A stretch of DNA of 50,387 nucleotides from Bizionia sp. (lineage in GTDB: Bacteria > Bacteroidota > Bacteroidia > Flavobacteriales > Flavobacteriaceae). Of the stretch, positions 34,245 through 43,482 are shown piece after piece; position 1 is the first letter of the stretch, and each line of letters begins with the position of its first letter. A program made the translations under genes and the position numbers. The stretch covers positions 1-50,387 of the forward strand of contig JAHDHI010000032.1 of NCBI GenBank assembly GCA_020631395.1, in the 5' to 3' direction. The notes under the pieces are model-generated. The model did no database searches, was not told the origin of the DNA, and saw only the letters and a program-made list of their open reading frames with translations.

Positions 34245-34275
34245 CAAATATAAAACGAATAATCATATCCACAAA
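34245..34275 (-). promoter_or_regulatory. Promoter of tRNA-Gln with both Bacteroidota elements
   Basis: Minus strand: TTTG (34272-34275), a 19-base spacer, then TATATTTG (34245-34252), ending 18 bases before the tRNA 5' end. This is the best full match to the TTTG-N19-TAnnTTTG consensus in the window. Confidence 0.75.
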
Positions 34276-34378
34276 GATTTTTTAAAAAAAATATTTCACA
34301 ATCCTTAACGTTAACTTAAAAACGCGCACCGTTTAATAATTATTACTAAATTCGCCATCATAATTAACATAAATATAA

Positions 34379-37300
34379 ATGACTACAATCAACTTTAAAA
34401 AATGGAACAACATATTTGGTTGGTTCGCTTTTTTAATTGCATTAATAACATATAGCTTAACGGTAGAACCTACGGTGAGTTATTGGGATGCAGGAGAATA
34501 CATATTGACTTCTGCAAAGCTGCAGGTTGGACACCCGCCTGGAGCTCCATTATTCCAAATGCTTGGGGCAATGTTCTCTTCCTTTGCTTTCGATCCAACT
34601 CAAATAGGGTTGATGTTGAACATGGTAAGTGCAGTATCCAGTGCCTTTACCATTTTATTTATGTTTTGGACCATTTCCCTATTGCTACAAAAGATCATTG
34701 GAAATGATAATCTTTCAGATGGAAAAATCAAAGCTATATTAGGTAGTGCCCTTGTTGGCAGTCTAGCATTTACATTTACGGATTCCTTTTGGTTCAATGC
34801 CGTAGAGACTGAAGTTTACGCAATGGCCACCTTAATTATGTCCATTTTATTCTACTTGGCCTTACGTTGGGAACGTGACATGGACAAACCCAGAGGCAAC
34901 CGTTGGCTTATCTTAATCGCCTTTGTCATTGGCTTGTCATTTGGTGTTCACTTCATGGGGCTTCTTACCATTCCAGCCATCGGATTGATCTACTATTTTA
35001 AAAATTATAAAACGGTTACGATACAAAATTTCTTAATTGCCAACGTCGTTTCCGTTGCCATTTTGCTGTTCATATTCAAATTACTAGCTCCCAACATCTT
35101 AAGATTATTCAGTGTCCTGGAAATCTTCTTTGTCAATACCGTAGGACTACCCTTCAACTCTGGTTCGATCATAGCAGGTTTGTTGTTAATTGCCGCAATT
35201 TACCTTAGCTTGAAATACACAAGAGAAAAAGGTTACAAACACATCAACACAGGTATTCTCTGCATTACCTTCATAGTAATTGGTTTTTCTTCTTGGCTAA
35301 TGTTGCCCATTCGTGCCAATGCCAATGTCGTAATCAATGAAAACAATCCTTCGAGTGCCAGAGAATTATTGGCCTATTACAATTTAGAACAGTATCCGGA
35401 AACTCACTTGTTCTATGGCCCGCTGTTCACTGATCAATATTCTGGTTTAGATGAGGACACGCCTTACATAGATGACAAACCAAAGTATGAGAAAAATGAA
35501 AAGTTGGGAAAATACGTCGTTGTCAACGATTGGAAAAAGGCAAAGCAAAACTACAATTCCAAACATGCTTCGATATTGCCAAGGATGTGGAGCGCCGAAA
35601 ATGCAGAAAACTACTTGATGTTTTCCGGTTTTTTGGATTTCAACATAAAGGCTGATTACATCATTGACCCTACCGTAAAGAGGAAGATAGAACAGTTCCT
35701 CTACAAATACGAAAATCAACAACTTACAGAAAGTGAGTTCGATGCCTTCATGGCAACTTATCAACAAGAACTGTCCATTTACTCCAGCAAAGGATTGAAT
35801 AACATAAAAGGACTCATATCCCAATTCAAGAACGAAGTTGCAAAGGGCAACATCGACTATGAAGGCTACAACAAGTTCCTAAAGGAATACAATCAATACC
35901 TCGACATAGAAAAACCATCTCTATCCAGCAACATAACCTATATGCTCCAATATCAACTGGGATACATGTACTGGCGTTATTTCATGTGGAATTTCACTGG
36001 AAGACAAGATGACGTACAAGGAAAATATGACAACCACGGAAATTGGATTAGTGGTATAAATGCATTGGATTCGATGCTTCTGGGACTATCTCAAGACAAT
36101 CTTCCAAGTGATGTAAAAAACAACAAAGCAAGGAACACCTATTATTTCCTACCTCTTCTATTCGGATTGGTTGGTTTGTTCTTCTTGTTCAACAAAGACA
36201 AAAAGATGTTTTGGGTCTTGTTAGTCTTCTTCTTGTTTACTGGTTTGGCTATACAAGTATATACCAATGTAAGACCTTTTGAACCAAGAGAACGAGACTA
36301 TTCCGTAGTAGGTTCCTTCTATGTCTTTGCCATTTGGATTGGTTTTAGCGTCTATGCAATTTTCGATGTGTTGAGAAACAAGGTTAAAAGCGCATTGTTG
36401 GCTCCAGCCATAACCATAGTTTGCTTAATATTGGTTCCTTCAATTCTTGCAGCAAACAATTGGGACGACCACGACAGGTCCGGAAAATACACGGCGAAAG
36501 CCATGGCCAAAAAATACTTGGATTCCTGTGCCGAAAACGGCATCTTGTTTTCCATTGGAGACAACGACACCTTTGCGCTTTGGTATGCCCAAGAGATAGA
36601 AGGCTACAGGACTGACGTCCGTGTTGTAAACACCAGTTTGTTCCAAACTGATTGGTACATAGACCAGATGAAACGAAAGGCTTACGAAAGTGACCCAATA
36701 CCTTCTCAACTTACCCACGATCAATATAAATTTGGTACGCGGGAGTACATCATGAAACGTACATATTATGAAGACCCCAAGACTGGTGAAGAAAAACCAA
36801 TCTATAGCAAAGACACGCTATTGATCAAAGACTTCATGGACTTTGTGACCAGTGACAATCCCAAAACCAAGTTCAAGCGTGTTTTAGAGCTTCAAGGAGA
36901 GGATCCCAACCAGTATCCATCACAATATAGAAATACCAACTATTTCCCTGTGGAGAACATAAGAATCCCTGTAAACAAGGAATCCGTTCTAGCAAACGGG
37001 ATAGTGAAGGCGAAGGATGCTGATGAAATAGTTCCCTACATAGACATTAAAATCAAAGAAAGTGCCATTTACAAACAGCGTTTGCTAATGTTGGACATAG
37101 TAGCCAACAACGACTGGAAACGCCCTATATACTTTACTGGAGGTGCTTTTGGCTCTGACGATTACATTTGGATGGAAGACTACTTGCAATTGGACGGAAT
37201 GGTTTACAAGCTAGTACCCATTGCAACACCAGTAGATCGTGCAAACCCCTTTGACATGGGGCGTGTCGACAGCGAGTTGATGTACAACAAGGTTAAAAAT

Positions 37301-37846
37301 TGGGATTGGGGAAATAGTGGTAGCGACGACATTTACCATGATCCTGAAACTAGAAGAAACTCAATCACCTACAGGGGCAATTTGGCTAGGTTGATTGAAC
37401 AGCTAATCAAAGAAGAACAGTTGGACAAAGCCGAGGAAATAGCAGACATTGCGATGACCAATATGCCTGTCGACAAATTTGGCTACTACACGCTATTGGA
37501 ACCTTACATTGGAGCCTATTACGAAACCAATGCCAAAGAAAAGGCAAGGAAACTCTTTAAGGACGTCTCCGTGAAATACCAAGAAAATCTCAAGTACTAC
37601 AGTGAGTTGAGTTTTGAAAACCAAATAAACAACAGAATGGAGATCTACACGGATTTGGAACGCTATCGCGCTTTAATAATAGTGCTTGCCGAATATGATG
37701 AGGACTTCGGGGAAAAGGAATTTTTGATTTTCCGCAATTACGAGCAGTTATTTAATGACATCTTCCCTCAGGAACAAGAGGATGAAATTCCTTTGGAAGA
37801 GGAGATCAGCATTCCTCGAGACACGAACATACAAGCTGAAGAATAA
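34379..37846 (+). CDS. DUF2723 membrane protein (O-mannosyltransferase-like)
   Basis: Large 1155-aa protein of the DUF2723 family, related to protein O-mannosyltransferases (GT-C fold). The N-terminal half holds about ten or more transmembrane helices. The family motif EPTVSYWDAGEYILTSAKLQ (about 30-50) is followed by VGHPPGAPLFQ. This corresponds to the first periplasmic loop with its Asp, which is catalytic in the GT-C superfamily. A second helix block lies at about 585-695. Residues 700-1155 are soluble, with a TPR-like end (LIKEEQLDKAEEIADIAM) and an acidic C-terminus. By family it transfers a sugar from a lipid carrier to protein or lipid outside the membrane; substrate unknown. It is 10 bases ahead of the deacetylase start, so they form an operon. 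Confidence 0.9.
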   Translation: MTTINFKKWNNIFGWFAFLIALITYSLTVEPTVSYWDAGEYILTSAKLQVGHPPGAPLFQMLGAMFSSFAFDPTQIGLMLNMVSAVSSAFTILFMFWTISLLLQKIIGNDNLSDGKIKAILGSALVGSLAFTFTDSFWFNAVETEVYAMATLIMSILFYLALRWERDMDKPRGNRWLILIAFVIGLSFGVHFMGLLTIPAIGLIYYFKNYKTVTIQNFLIANVVSVAILLFIFKLLAPNILRLFSVLEIFFVNTVGLPFNSGSIIAGLLLIAAIYLSLKYTREKGYKHINTGILCITFIVIGFSSWLMLPIRANANVVINENNPSSARELLAYYNLEQYPETHLFYGPLFTDQYSGLDEDTPYIDDKPKYEKNEKLGKYVVVNDWKKAKQNYNSKHASILPRMWSAENAENYLMFSGFLDFNIKADYIIDPTVKRKIEQFLYKYENQQLTESEFDAFMATYQQELSIYSSKGLNNIKGLISQFKNEVAKGNIDYEGYNKFLKEYNQYLDIEKPSLSSNITYMLQYQLGYMYWRYFMWNFTGRQDDVQGKYDNHGNWISGINALDSMLLGLSQDNLPSDVKNNKARNTYYFLPLLFGLVGLFFLFNKDKKMFWVLLVFFLFTGLAIQVYTNVRPFEPRERDYSVVGSFYVFAIWIGFSVYAIFDVLRNKVKSALLAPAITIVCLILVPSILAANNWDDHDRSGKYTAKAMAKKYLDSCAENGILFSIGDNDTFALWYAQEIEGYRTDVRVVNTSLFQTDWYIDQMKRKAYESDPIPSQLTHDQYKFGTREYIMKRTYYEDPKTGEEKPIYSKDTLLIKDFMDFVTSDNPKTKFKRVLELQGEDPNQYPSQYRNTNYFPVENIRIPVNKESVLANGIVKAKDADEIVPYIDIKIKESAIYKQRLLMLDIVANNDWKRPIYFTGGAFGSDDYIWMEDYLQLDGMVYKLVPIATPVDRANPFDMGRVDSELMYNKVKNWDWGNSGSDDIYHDPETRRNSITYRGNLARLIEQLIKEEQLDKAEEIADIAMTNMPVDKFGYYTLLEPYIGAYYETNAKEKARKLFKDVSVKYQENLKYYSELSFENQINNRMEIYTDLERYRALIIVLAEYDEDFGEKEFLIFRNYEQLFNDIFPQEQEDEIPLEEEISIPRDTNIQAEE

Positions 37847-37856
37847 AATTTACACC

Positions 37857-38540
37857 TTGAATTTTTTTCCCACTAAAATACCAAAGATCATAAAACGAAT
37901 ATTCCCAAACTATGTTTGGGATTTTTCGTCTAAAGACAAAACATTGTATCTTACTTTCGATGATGGTCCCACCCCAAAAATTACAGAGTGGACATTGAAA
38001 ACATTGAAAGCACACAATGCCAAAGCCACTTTTTTTTGCATTGGAAACAATGTCGAGAATCATCCTTCCATTTTCGAATCCATACTAAAAGAAGGGCATG
38101 CCATCGGGAATCATACCCACAATCATTTGAAAGGCTGGAAAACACACACTGAAACCTACTTGCATAATGTGGAAGAAGCTCAACGTATCATAGATCTTTC
38201 TCTCTCTGAATTCAAAAGAAAAAACAATGAGACTCATAATTGCCATAAAGATGAAAAAATATTTAGGCCGCCTTTTGGAAAGATTAAAAATAGTCAAGGC
38301 AAGGCTTTGATCGAACTGGGCTATAAGATTATCATGTGGAGCATAATTGCCTACGATTGGGATTGTAAAACATCCAAAGAGCAGTGTCTAAAAAACATCG
38401 TCGACAACGTTTCCAATGGGGATGTCATTGTATTTCACGATAGCGAGAAAGCTTCAAGAAACATGATGTATGCCCTTCCCAAAGTTTTGGAACACTTTTG
38501 CAAGAAAGGGTATCAATTCAAAGCCATAGAAACAGTTTAA
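37857..38540 (+). CDS. Polysaccharide deacetylase (NodB homology, CE4)
   Basis: Metal-dependent de-N-acetylase of the CE4 family, 227 aa from a TTG at 37857 just 10 bases after the DUF2723 stop. In-frame ATGs at 37755 and 37782 would overlap the upstream gene by 92 and 65 bases and give an N-terminus of low quality, so TTG is preferred. Motifs: TFDDGP (33-38, metal Asp36), HTHNH (86-90, metal His86 and His90), FRPPFG, AYDWDCK and VIVFHDSEKA. There is no clear signal peptide; the protein may be cytoplasmic or peripheral. The substrate is unknown; a cell-wall or extracellular sugar is likely. Its stop overlaps the convergent thioredoxin-like stop (TTAA). Confidence 0.85.
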   Translation: MNFFPTKIPKIIKRIFPNYVWDFSSKDKTLYLTFDDGPTPKITEWTLKTLKAHNAKATFFCIGNNVENHPSIFESILKEGHAIGNHTHNHLKGWKTHTETYLHNVEEAQRIIDLSLSEFKRKNNETHNCHKDEKIFRPPFGKIKNSQGKALIELGYKIIMWSIIAYDWDCKTSKEQCLKNIVDNVSNGDVIVFHDSEKASRNMMYALPKVLEHFCKKGYQFKAIETV

Positions 38541-38833
38541 ATGTACTGTTGTATGATGCTTATTAGCGTGTTGGCATCCTGCTCTCCACTTTGTCTCCAC
38601 TTCATTTCGCCATTTTTATAGATTATTAGAGTTGGTAACCCTTTTACTCTCAAGGCTTCAGACAACTCCCTGTTCTTATCAACATCAATCTTTATTACTT
38701 TGGCTTTATCACCAAGTGCGGCAGCAACATCTCGAAGGACTGGATGCATTGCAGTGGATTGCTCATTCCAGTCAGTGAAAAAGTCCAACAAGACGGGAAT
38801 GTCTACATCTATTAATTCTCCAAATTTTGACAT
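38537..38833 (-). CDS. Thioredoxin-fold protein without active-site cysteines
   Basis: 98-residue thioredoxin-like protein. The fold signature is intact: VLLDFFTDW, the central strand KVIKIDVDKN, cis-Pro67 in GLPTLIIYKNG and a closing helix. The usual WCGPC is replaced: Trp22 is followed by Asn-Glu-Gln-Ser-Thr, so both catalytic cysteines are absent and there is no other Cys in the protein. It therefore cannot catalyse dithiol exchange. A chaperone-like or binding role is conceivable; that is inference. It has its own promoter-like element 32 bases upstream. Its last bases overlap the convergent deacetylase stop by four. Confidence 0.87.
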   Translation of the reverse strand: MSKFGELIDVDIPVLLDFFTDWNEQSTAMHPVLRDVAAALGDKAKVIKIDVDKNRELSEALRVKGLPTLIIYKNGEMKWRQSGEQDANTLISIIQQYI

Positions 38834-38864
38834 TATTTAAAGTATTGGTTTAAACTTCTTACTC

Positions 38865-38872
38865 CAAAGCTA
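38865..38872 (-). promoter_or_regulatory. Putative -7 promoter element for the thioredoxin-like gene
   Basis: The minus strand reads TAGCTTTG, an exact TAnnTTTG match 32 bases before the ATG at 38833. Confidence 0.5.
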
Positions 38873-38908
38873 CAATTTTTTAATAACATGGGTTTTCAAG
38901 GCTTCACC

Positions 38909-40141
38909 TCAAGCCGTTTTAGAACCTCTTTTAAGTTCTATTACGGTTATCTCTGGCCATATGCCCACTCGACCAGGGAACGCATGGTATCCAAAGCCTC
39001 TATTTACATTTATGAAACGTCCAAATTCATTGTACAATCCTGCCCATTGCTTATAAGCATATTGGGAAGGGCTCCACTTGAAAAACCCCGGGATTTCTAT
39101 CCCCATTTGCAAACCGTGCGTGTGACCACTAAGGGATAGATGATAATGCTTCTTGTCATGTTTCACCTCATACTCCCAATGTGATGGGTCATGAGTCATT
39201 AAAATCTTGAAATCTTCATTGGAAATACCTTTCGATGCCTTTTCCAAATCCCCTGCTTGATTAAATCCCTTTCCCCAGTTTTCCACACCTACCAAAGCTA
39301 TTCTCTGTCCATCTTTTTCAATGTACCTATTTTCATTCAACAACAAGTCGAATCCTATCTTAGGGTGAATGTCCTTTACAGCTTGAAAGTTGTTTATTTT
39401 ATCTTCTGTCGAGTTCCACTTTACATAATCACCATAATCGTGGTTTCCCAATACTGAATATTTTCCAAAAGGAGCTTTCAAGATTTTAAAGACATCTATC
39501 CAATCGTTCATCTCCTCAGCCTTGTTGTTTACAATGTCTCCCGTAAACAGCATGAGGTCGGATTGCTGCTCATTGATCATGTTTACCCCATATTCTATCT
39601 TTTCTCTATTCGTAAAGCTTCCAGAATGAATGTCCGAAATTTGCGTAATTGTAAAACCATCGAAGGCTTCGGGCAAATCATCGAAGGTCAATTTGTATTT
39701 TAAGACCTTGTAATTGTATCTTCCTTGTACAACGCCATACAAGAAAGATATGAAGGGGATGGCTGCAATGCCTAATGCCAACTTAGATACAAATTCACGT
39801 CTACCTGCCATTGGTTGTGTTTCCGAAGCTCCAAATCTAGAAATCAATGTCGATGCCCCTCTAAAGATGTCTTCACCAAACATTACCAAGAGAATGACTG
39901 CCTTTGGTATTAAAAACGTCAACAGAAACCCGACTGCCATTTGGAATCCCTTGGTTTGTCCTGCCGTTCTTGGAGTTGTAAAAAGTACATAGAACAAGTA
40001 TGCATATATTGCAATGGCCATAAAAATCCAAAGCCATTGTATCCACTTGTTCTTCGTAATCGTTTTCAATGCTTGGAAAGCATAGAGCTCAATAAGAAGA
40101 AAAACTATTGATGCTATGATTAGTGGGATGAGAAACCGCAT
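38909..40141 (-). CDS. Membrane metallophosphoesterase
   Basis: Calcineurin-like phosphoesterase of 410 aa. Four N-terminal transmembrane helices (about 1-25, 35-58, 65-95 and 118-138) anchor a metal-dependent domain. Dimetal motifs are complete: ISDIHSG (Asp, His), FTGDIVNN, LGNHDYG, MTHDPSHW and SGHTHGLQMG. This architecture resembles the YkuE/YaeI type, phosphodiesterases that act on lipid head groups. The substrate cannot be assigned. It is transcribed alone, from a TATATTTG element 21 bases upstream of the start. Confidence 0.93.
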   Translation of the reverse strand: MRFLIPLIIASIVFLLIELYAFQALKTITKNKWIQWLWIFMAIAIYAYLFYVLFTTPRTAGQTKGFQMAVGFLLTFLIPKAVILLVMFGEDIFRGASTLISRFGASETQPMAGRREFVSKLALGIAAIPFISFLYGVVQGRYNYKVLKYKLTFDDLPEAFDGFTITQISDIHSGSFTNREKIEYGVNMINEQQSDLMLFTGDIVNNKAEEMNDWIDVFKILKAPFGKYSVLGNHDYGDYVKWNSTEDKINNFQAVKDIHPKIGFDLLLNENRYIEKDGQRIALVGVENWGKGFNQAGDLEKASKGISNEDFKILMTHDPSHWEYEVKHDKKHYHLSLSGHTHGLQMGIEIPGFFKWSPSQYAYKQWAGLYNEFGRFINVNRGFGYHAFPGRVGIWPEITVIELKRGSKTA

Positions 40142-40161
40142 GTATCGTTATCTATTTAATG

Positions 40162-40169
40162 CAAATATA
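40162..40169 (-). promoter_or_regulatory. Putative -7 promoter element for the metallophosphoesterase gene
   Basis: The minus strand reads TATATTTG followed by C, an exact TAnnTTTG match 21 bases before the ATG at 40141. Confidence 0.55.
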
Positions 40170-40225
40170 ATTCTTAATGACAATTATATATTCACCTGAT
40201 TGTTAAATATATGGTAATTGTACAT

Positions 40226-42700
40226 TTATTCGATTAGAGCATTGAACGCTTTCAATTTCAAGTCTTTCAACTCCAATGCTTCAGTATCAAAGTGAATGAC
40301 TTTTGTCTCATTGGGCAACAAATCGAAGAAATTGTCGGAGAAATGACCTTTTGCGTCACCATACAAAAAGACATCCTTTTGTAGTACGTTGCTAGACAAC
40401 TCCACTGCAAACCCCTTTTCGGTTTTCTTGATTTTTCTTTGAATCTCTCCTTGCTTCAATTTCAAATTTTTATACTTGGTCAAATAAAAGATGGCTGACT
40501 CGTTTCCAAATCTTGACAAAACAAACACTTCTTCTTTATTTATTTGCAATGCCTTTAAATCCAATTGATTTTCGATTGCGCTACTATTTGCTTTCACTTG
40601 AATCGATTTAGAGACTTGATGCAGTACCTTCCCATTGAAATCTATGATTTCAATGCTCAAATCCCCTTCGTACGCTTCTAAATCGTCATTGACAATGTAG
40701 GTATTTAATGTATCGCTGACTACTCTTGACGAAATTAAAACATCTTTGAATGCTTTCCTTGTCTTGTAATGCATGGCTTTCCAATTACCTAAAAAATCGA
40801 TACTGGACCATGATATCGCTGGCCAACAATCATTAAGCTGCCAATATAGCGTCCCCATATTGTATGGTTTTGCTCTACGCTGCGCTTCGAATCCCAAAAC
40901 CATCCCGTTGGCTTGGAGCAATTGGCTCACATACACGTAATCTTCGTCATTGTCGGGAATTGGGTAGTCCCGTTCCATATAGTTCTTTATTATGGAATAC
41001 CCCCTTGGATGCTTTTGATGCGTATCGAATGCTTTGGTCGATACGGAAATGCTATCGGTACCATTGATGTACCTAATGGCTTCATAGCTTGGAAACGATT
41101 GGAATCCAAATTCACTCATAAAACGAGGTACTGCATCCAATAAGTGCTCAAAAGGGTATTCGTCGTGCCAAATCCACCAATCGTGGGCATCTCCTTCAGT
41201 TTTATACAATGGATTACCTCTCCCATGACGTGGTGAACTTTCCCAATAATCGATTTCTTTGTGATATTCGCCTACAATTTCTGGCAACAGGGTATCGAAC
41301 AGTTTCAGGTAATTGCCCCATATCTCTTTTTTTTCTTCTTCTCCTCTCCCTGATTGCCATCCCCATCGATGCCATCCCTCGTTATTTTCATTGTTTCCAC
41401 ACCATAATGCGATGGAACTATGATTTCGTAGTCGTTTCACATTGTCTATGGTTTCTTGTCTTACGTTATTCATAAAAGCCTCATCTCCTGGATACATGGC
41501 ACAGGCAAACATGAAATCTTGCCATACCATAATGCCTTTGGCATCACATAGCTCGTAAAACACATCATTTTCATAAATCCCTCCTCCCCAGACGCGAAGC
41601 ATGTTCATATTGGCCTCCACGGCATCATCCAACAGATTCTCATAATTGCTTTTCTCGACTTGATTCTGAAAACTATGTTGTGGAATGTAATTGGCTCCCT
41701 TTGCATAGACTGCCATTCCGTTGACTTTAAAATAGAATGTTTCCCCAATGCTGTCTTTTTCAGTAATGAGTTCTATTGTTCTCAACCCTTTTTTAAGAGT
41801 ATGGACATCCAAAGTTCTCCTTCCTTCCCTTACGATGGCCTTTATGTTGTACAAATGGGGGACTCCTACATTGTGCGGCCACCACCTCTTAGGGTTTTCT
41901 ATTTGAAATGGTATCGAAAACTTTTTGCTTATTCCAACGAGTTCCACCTTTTCATTTAAAATCTCATCCACATAGATCTCAACTACAATTGGTTCCTCTA
42001 TGGACGATTCCACCTCAAATTGCGCCTCAATCTCTGCTATGGAGTCATTCAACGTTATTTGATTGAAATACACATCTTCAATTTTAAAATCATTCCAAGA
42101 TTTTAATTTGACAGGTCTAGACACACCACTAGACGTTAAAACTGGTCCCCAATCCCATCCATAATGAAATTGTGGCTTCCTCGTAAAAACACGATTTTCC
42201 ACAGGAAGTTTGTAAGGTAGTTTGTTCTGAGCCAAAATTTCCGCCTTTGCAACACTTTCAAAAACGATTCGCAACTCATTTTCAAGTTTTAAGATTGTCT
42301 TTACGTCTACCGAAAATTCACGAAAGGCATTGTTGCTCTTCAAAATTAAGCTGTCGTTCAAAAACACGCTTGCATAGGTATCCAAACCTTTGAACTCCAA
42401 CTCCAAGTGTTTCTTTGAGAGTATTTCTTCGGCAACTGTGAAATCGGTCTTGTATTCCCAATCTTCAGCAGAAATCCATTGCAAATCCAACTCGTTGTTG
42501 GCTACGAATGGATCTTCTATCTTTTTATTTCTAAACAAATCCGAATGTACTTCTCCTGGAACTTTCGCTTCATGCCATATCGTATCCTTGAGATTCCTAA
42601 AAGTCCAATTCTCATTCAAATGGTTTGTTTTTGGGGAATCGTCCGTTTTACAACTTATCATCGTCAATAGAAGCAATAAGAACAGTCTATTCATTGTCAT
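40226..42700 (-). CDS. GH2 beta-mannosidase, lipoprotein
   Basis: Exo-beta-mannosidase of glycoside hydrolase family 2, expected to remove beta-linked mannose such as the N-glycan core residue. 824 aa. Lipobox TMISC with Cys17 anchors it outside the cytoplasm. A beta-sandwich (about 27-200) contains HYGWDWGPVL, the beta-mannosidase hallmark, and is followed by an Ig-like domain and the TIM barrel from about 310. The acid/base is Glu438 in WCGNNEN and the nucleophile is Glu530 in PRFMSEFGFQSFP. The C-terminus (about 680-824) is beta-rich. It starts inside the end of cutC (14-base overlap, or 8 if Met3 is used), so the two are coupled. Part of a glycan locus with GH20 and GH92 enzymes. Confidence 0.95.
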   Translation of the reverse strand: MTMNRLFLLLLLTMISCKTDDSPKTNHLNENWTFRNLKDTIWHEAKVPGEVHSDLFRNKKIEDPFVANNELDLQWISAEDWEYKTDFTVAEEILSKKHLELEFKGLDTYASVFLNDSLILKSNNAFREFSVDVKTILKLENELRIVFESVAKAEILAQNKLPYKLPVENRVFTRKPQFHYGWDWGPVLTSSGVSRPVKLKSWNDFKIEDVYFNQITLNDSIAEIEAQFEVESSIEEPIVVEIYVDEILNEKVELVGISKKFSIPFQIENPKRWWPHNVGVPHLYNIKAIVREGRRTLDVHTLKKGLRTIELITEKDSIGETFYFKVNGMAVYAKGANYIPQHSFQNQVEKSNYENLLDDAVEANMNMLRVWGGGIYENDVFYELCDAKGIMVWQDFMFACAMYPGDEAFMNNVRQETIDNVKRLRNHSSIALWCGNNENNEGWHRWGWQSGRGEEEKKEIWGNYLKLFDTLLPEIVGEYHKEIDYWESSPRHGRGNPLYKTEGDAHDWWIWHDEYPFEHLLDAVPRFMSEFGFQSFPSYEAIRYINGTDSISVSTKAFDTHQKHPRGYSIIKNYMERDYPIPDNDEDYVYVSQLLQANGMVLGFEAQRRAKPYNMGTLYWQLNDCWPAISWSSIDFLGNWKAMHYKTRKAFKDVLISSRVVSDTLNTYIVNDDLEAYEGDLSIEIIDFNGKVLHQVSKSIQVKANSSAIENQLDLKALQINKEEVFVLSRFGNESAIFYLTKYKNLKLKQGEIQRKIKKTEKGFAVELSSNVLQKDVFLYGDAKGHFSDNFFDLLPNETKVIHFDTEALELKDLKLKAFNALIE

Positions 42701-43430
42701 TGTTAGTATTTTCTAAAATGGCCTTTATTTTTTCTTCATCCGAAACGACCAACACGCTTTCATCAAAGAACTTGTCACTGTTCATTGGTATTCTTGGTAC
42801 TTTGTTCACTGGATGAATAGTTGTAGCCGATGCGTGTATTTCTGAAAAACCCGCAGTTTTGAAAACCATTGCATTTTCGGAATTGATGCCACCTCCTGGC
42901 AATATTGTGATCCTCTCACTTGTCTTTTCTTTCAACTGTCTTAACAGATCAATTCCTTTCGCTGCCGATGTTTCTTGGCCAGAGGTCAAAACTCTTTCCA
43001 CACCAAGATCTACCAACTGTTCTATGGACTCAAAAGGATTTGGAGTCCAGTCGAAGGCTCGATGAAACACGAAAGGCATTGGTTTGGATAGCTCAATCAA
43101 CGCCTTCGTTCTACCCAAATCTATGGTGTTGTCTTCATTTAAAACTCCAGAAACAATCCCTGCACAGCCTAAATCCTTGCAAAGTTGGATGTTGTTTTTC
43201 ATTATGTCGAATTCCGCTTCCGAATAGGTGAAGTTTCCACTCCTTGGGCGTATTAGAACAAATACTGGAATTGACAATGCTTCGACCACGGTTTTCAACA
43301 ATCCGTAATTTGGAGTTATTCCTCCAATAGCCAACTCACTACATAATTCGATTCGATGTGCTCCAGCTTCTTGTGCATTGATTGCAGATTGATAGGAGCT
43401 TGCGCAGATTTCTAAAGTCATATTATTCAT
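42687..43430 (-). CDS. cutC: CutC family protein
   Basis: TIM-barrel protein of the CutC family, 247 aa. It was originally linked to copper homeostasis, although biochemical support for copper handling is mixed. The conserved opening LEICASSYQSAINAQEAGAH and ELCSELAIGGITPNYGL, the barrel segments IRPRSGNFTYSEAE and FHRAFDW, and the C-terminal ILPGGGINSEN and EIHAS are all present. The gene overlaps the GH2 beta-mannosidase by 14 bases and is preceded by the GH20 gene, giving it a glycan-catabolism context rather than a metal one. MNNM offers Met1 or Met4 as start. A promoter-like TAGCTTTG lies 52 bases upstream. Confidence 0.93.
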   Translation of the reverse strand: MNNMTLEICASSYQSAINAQEAGAHRIELCSELAIGGITPNYGLLKTVVEALSIPVFVLIRPRSGNFTYSEAEFDIMKNNIQLCKDLGCAGIVSGVLNEDNTIDLGRTKALIELSKPMPFVFHRAFDWTPNPFESIEQLVDLGVERVLTSGQETSAAKGIDLLRQLKEKTSERITILPGGGINSENAMVFKTAGFSEIHASATTIHPVNKVPRIPMNSDKFFDESVLVVSDEEKIKAILENTNNDNE

Positions 43431-43482
43431 TTCCTTGAAAGCGGAACTATTTTAAGGGTTAATTAATGTTTTATTTGATTAT

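Noticed and set aside
38895-38915. Hairpin GGCTT / AAGCC at the end of the metallophosphoesterase gene as a terminator
   Set aside because: The stem is only five pairs, overlaps the stop codon and lacks a T tract.
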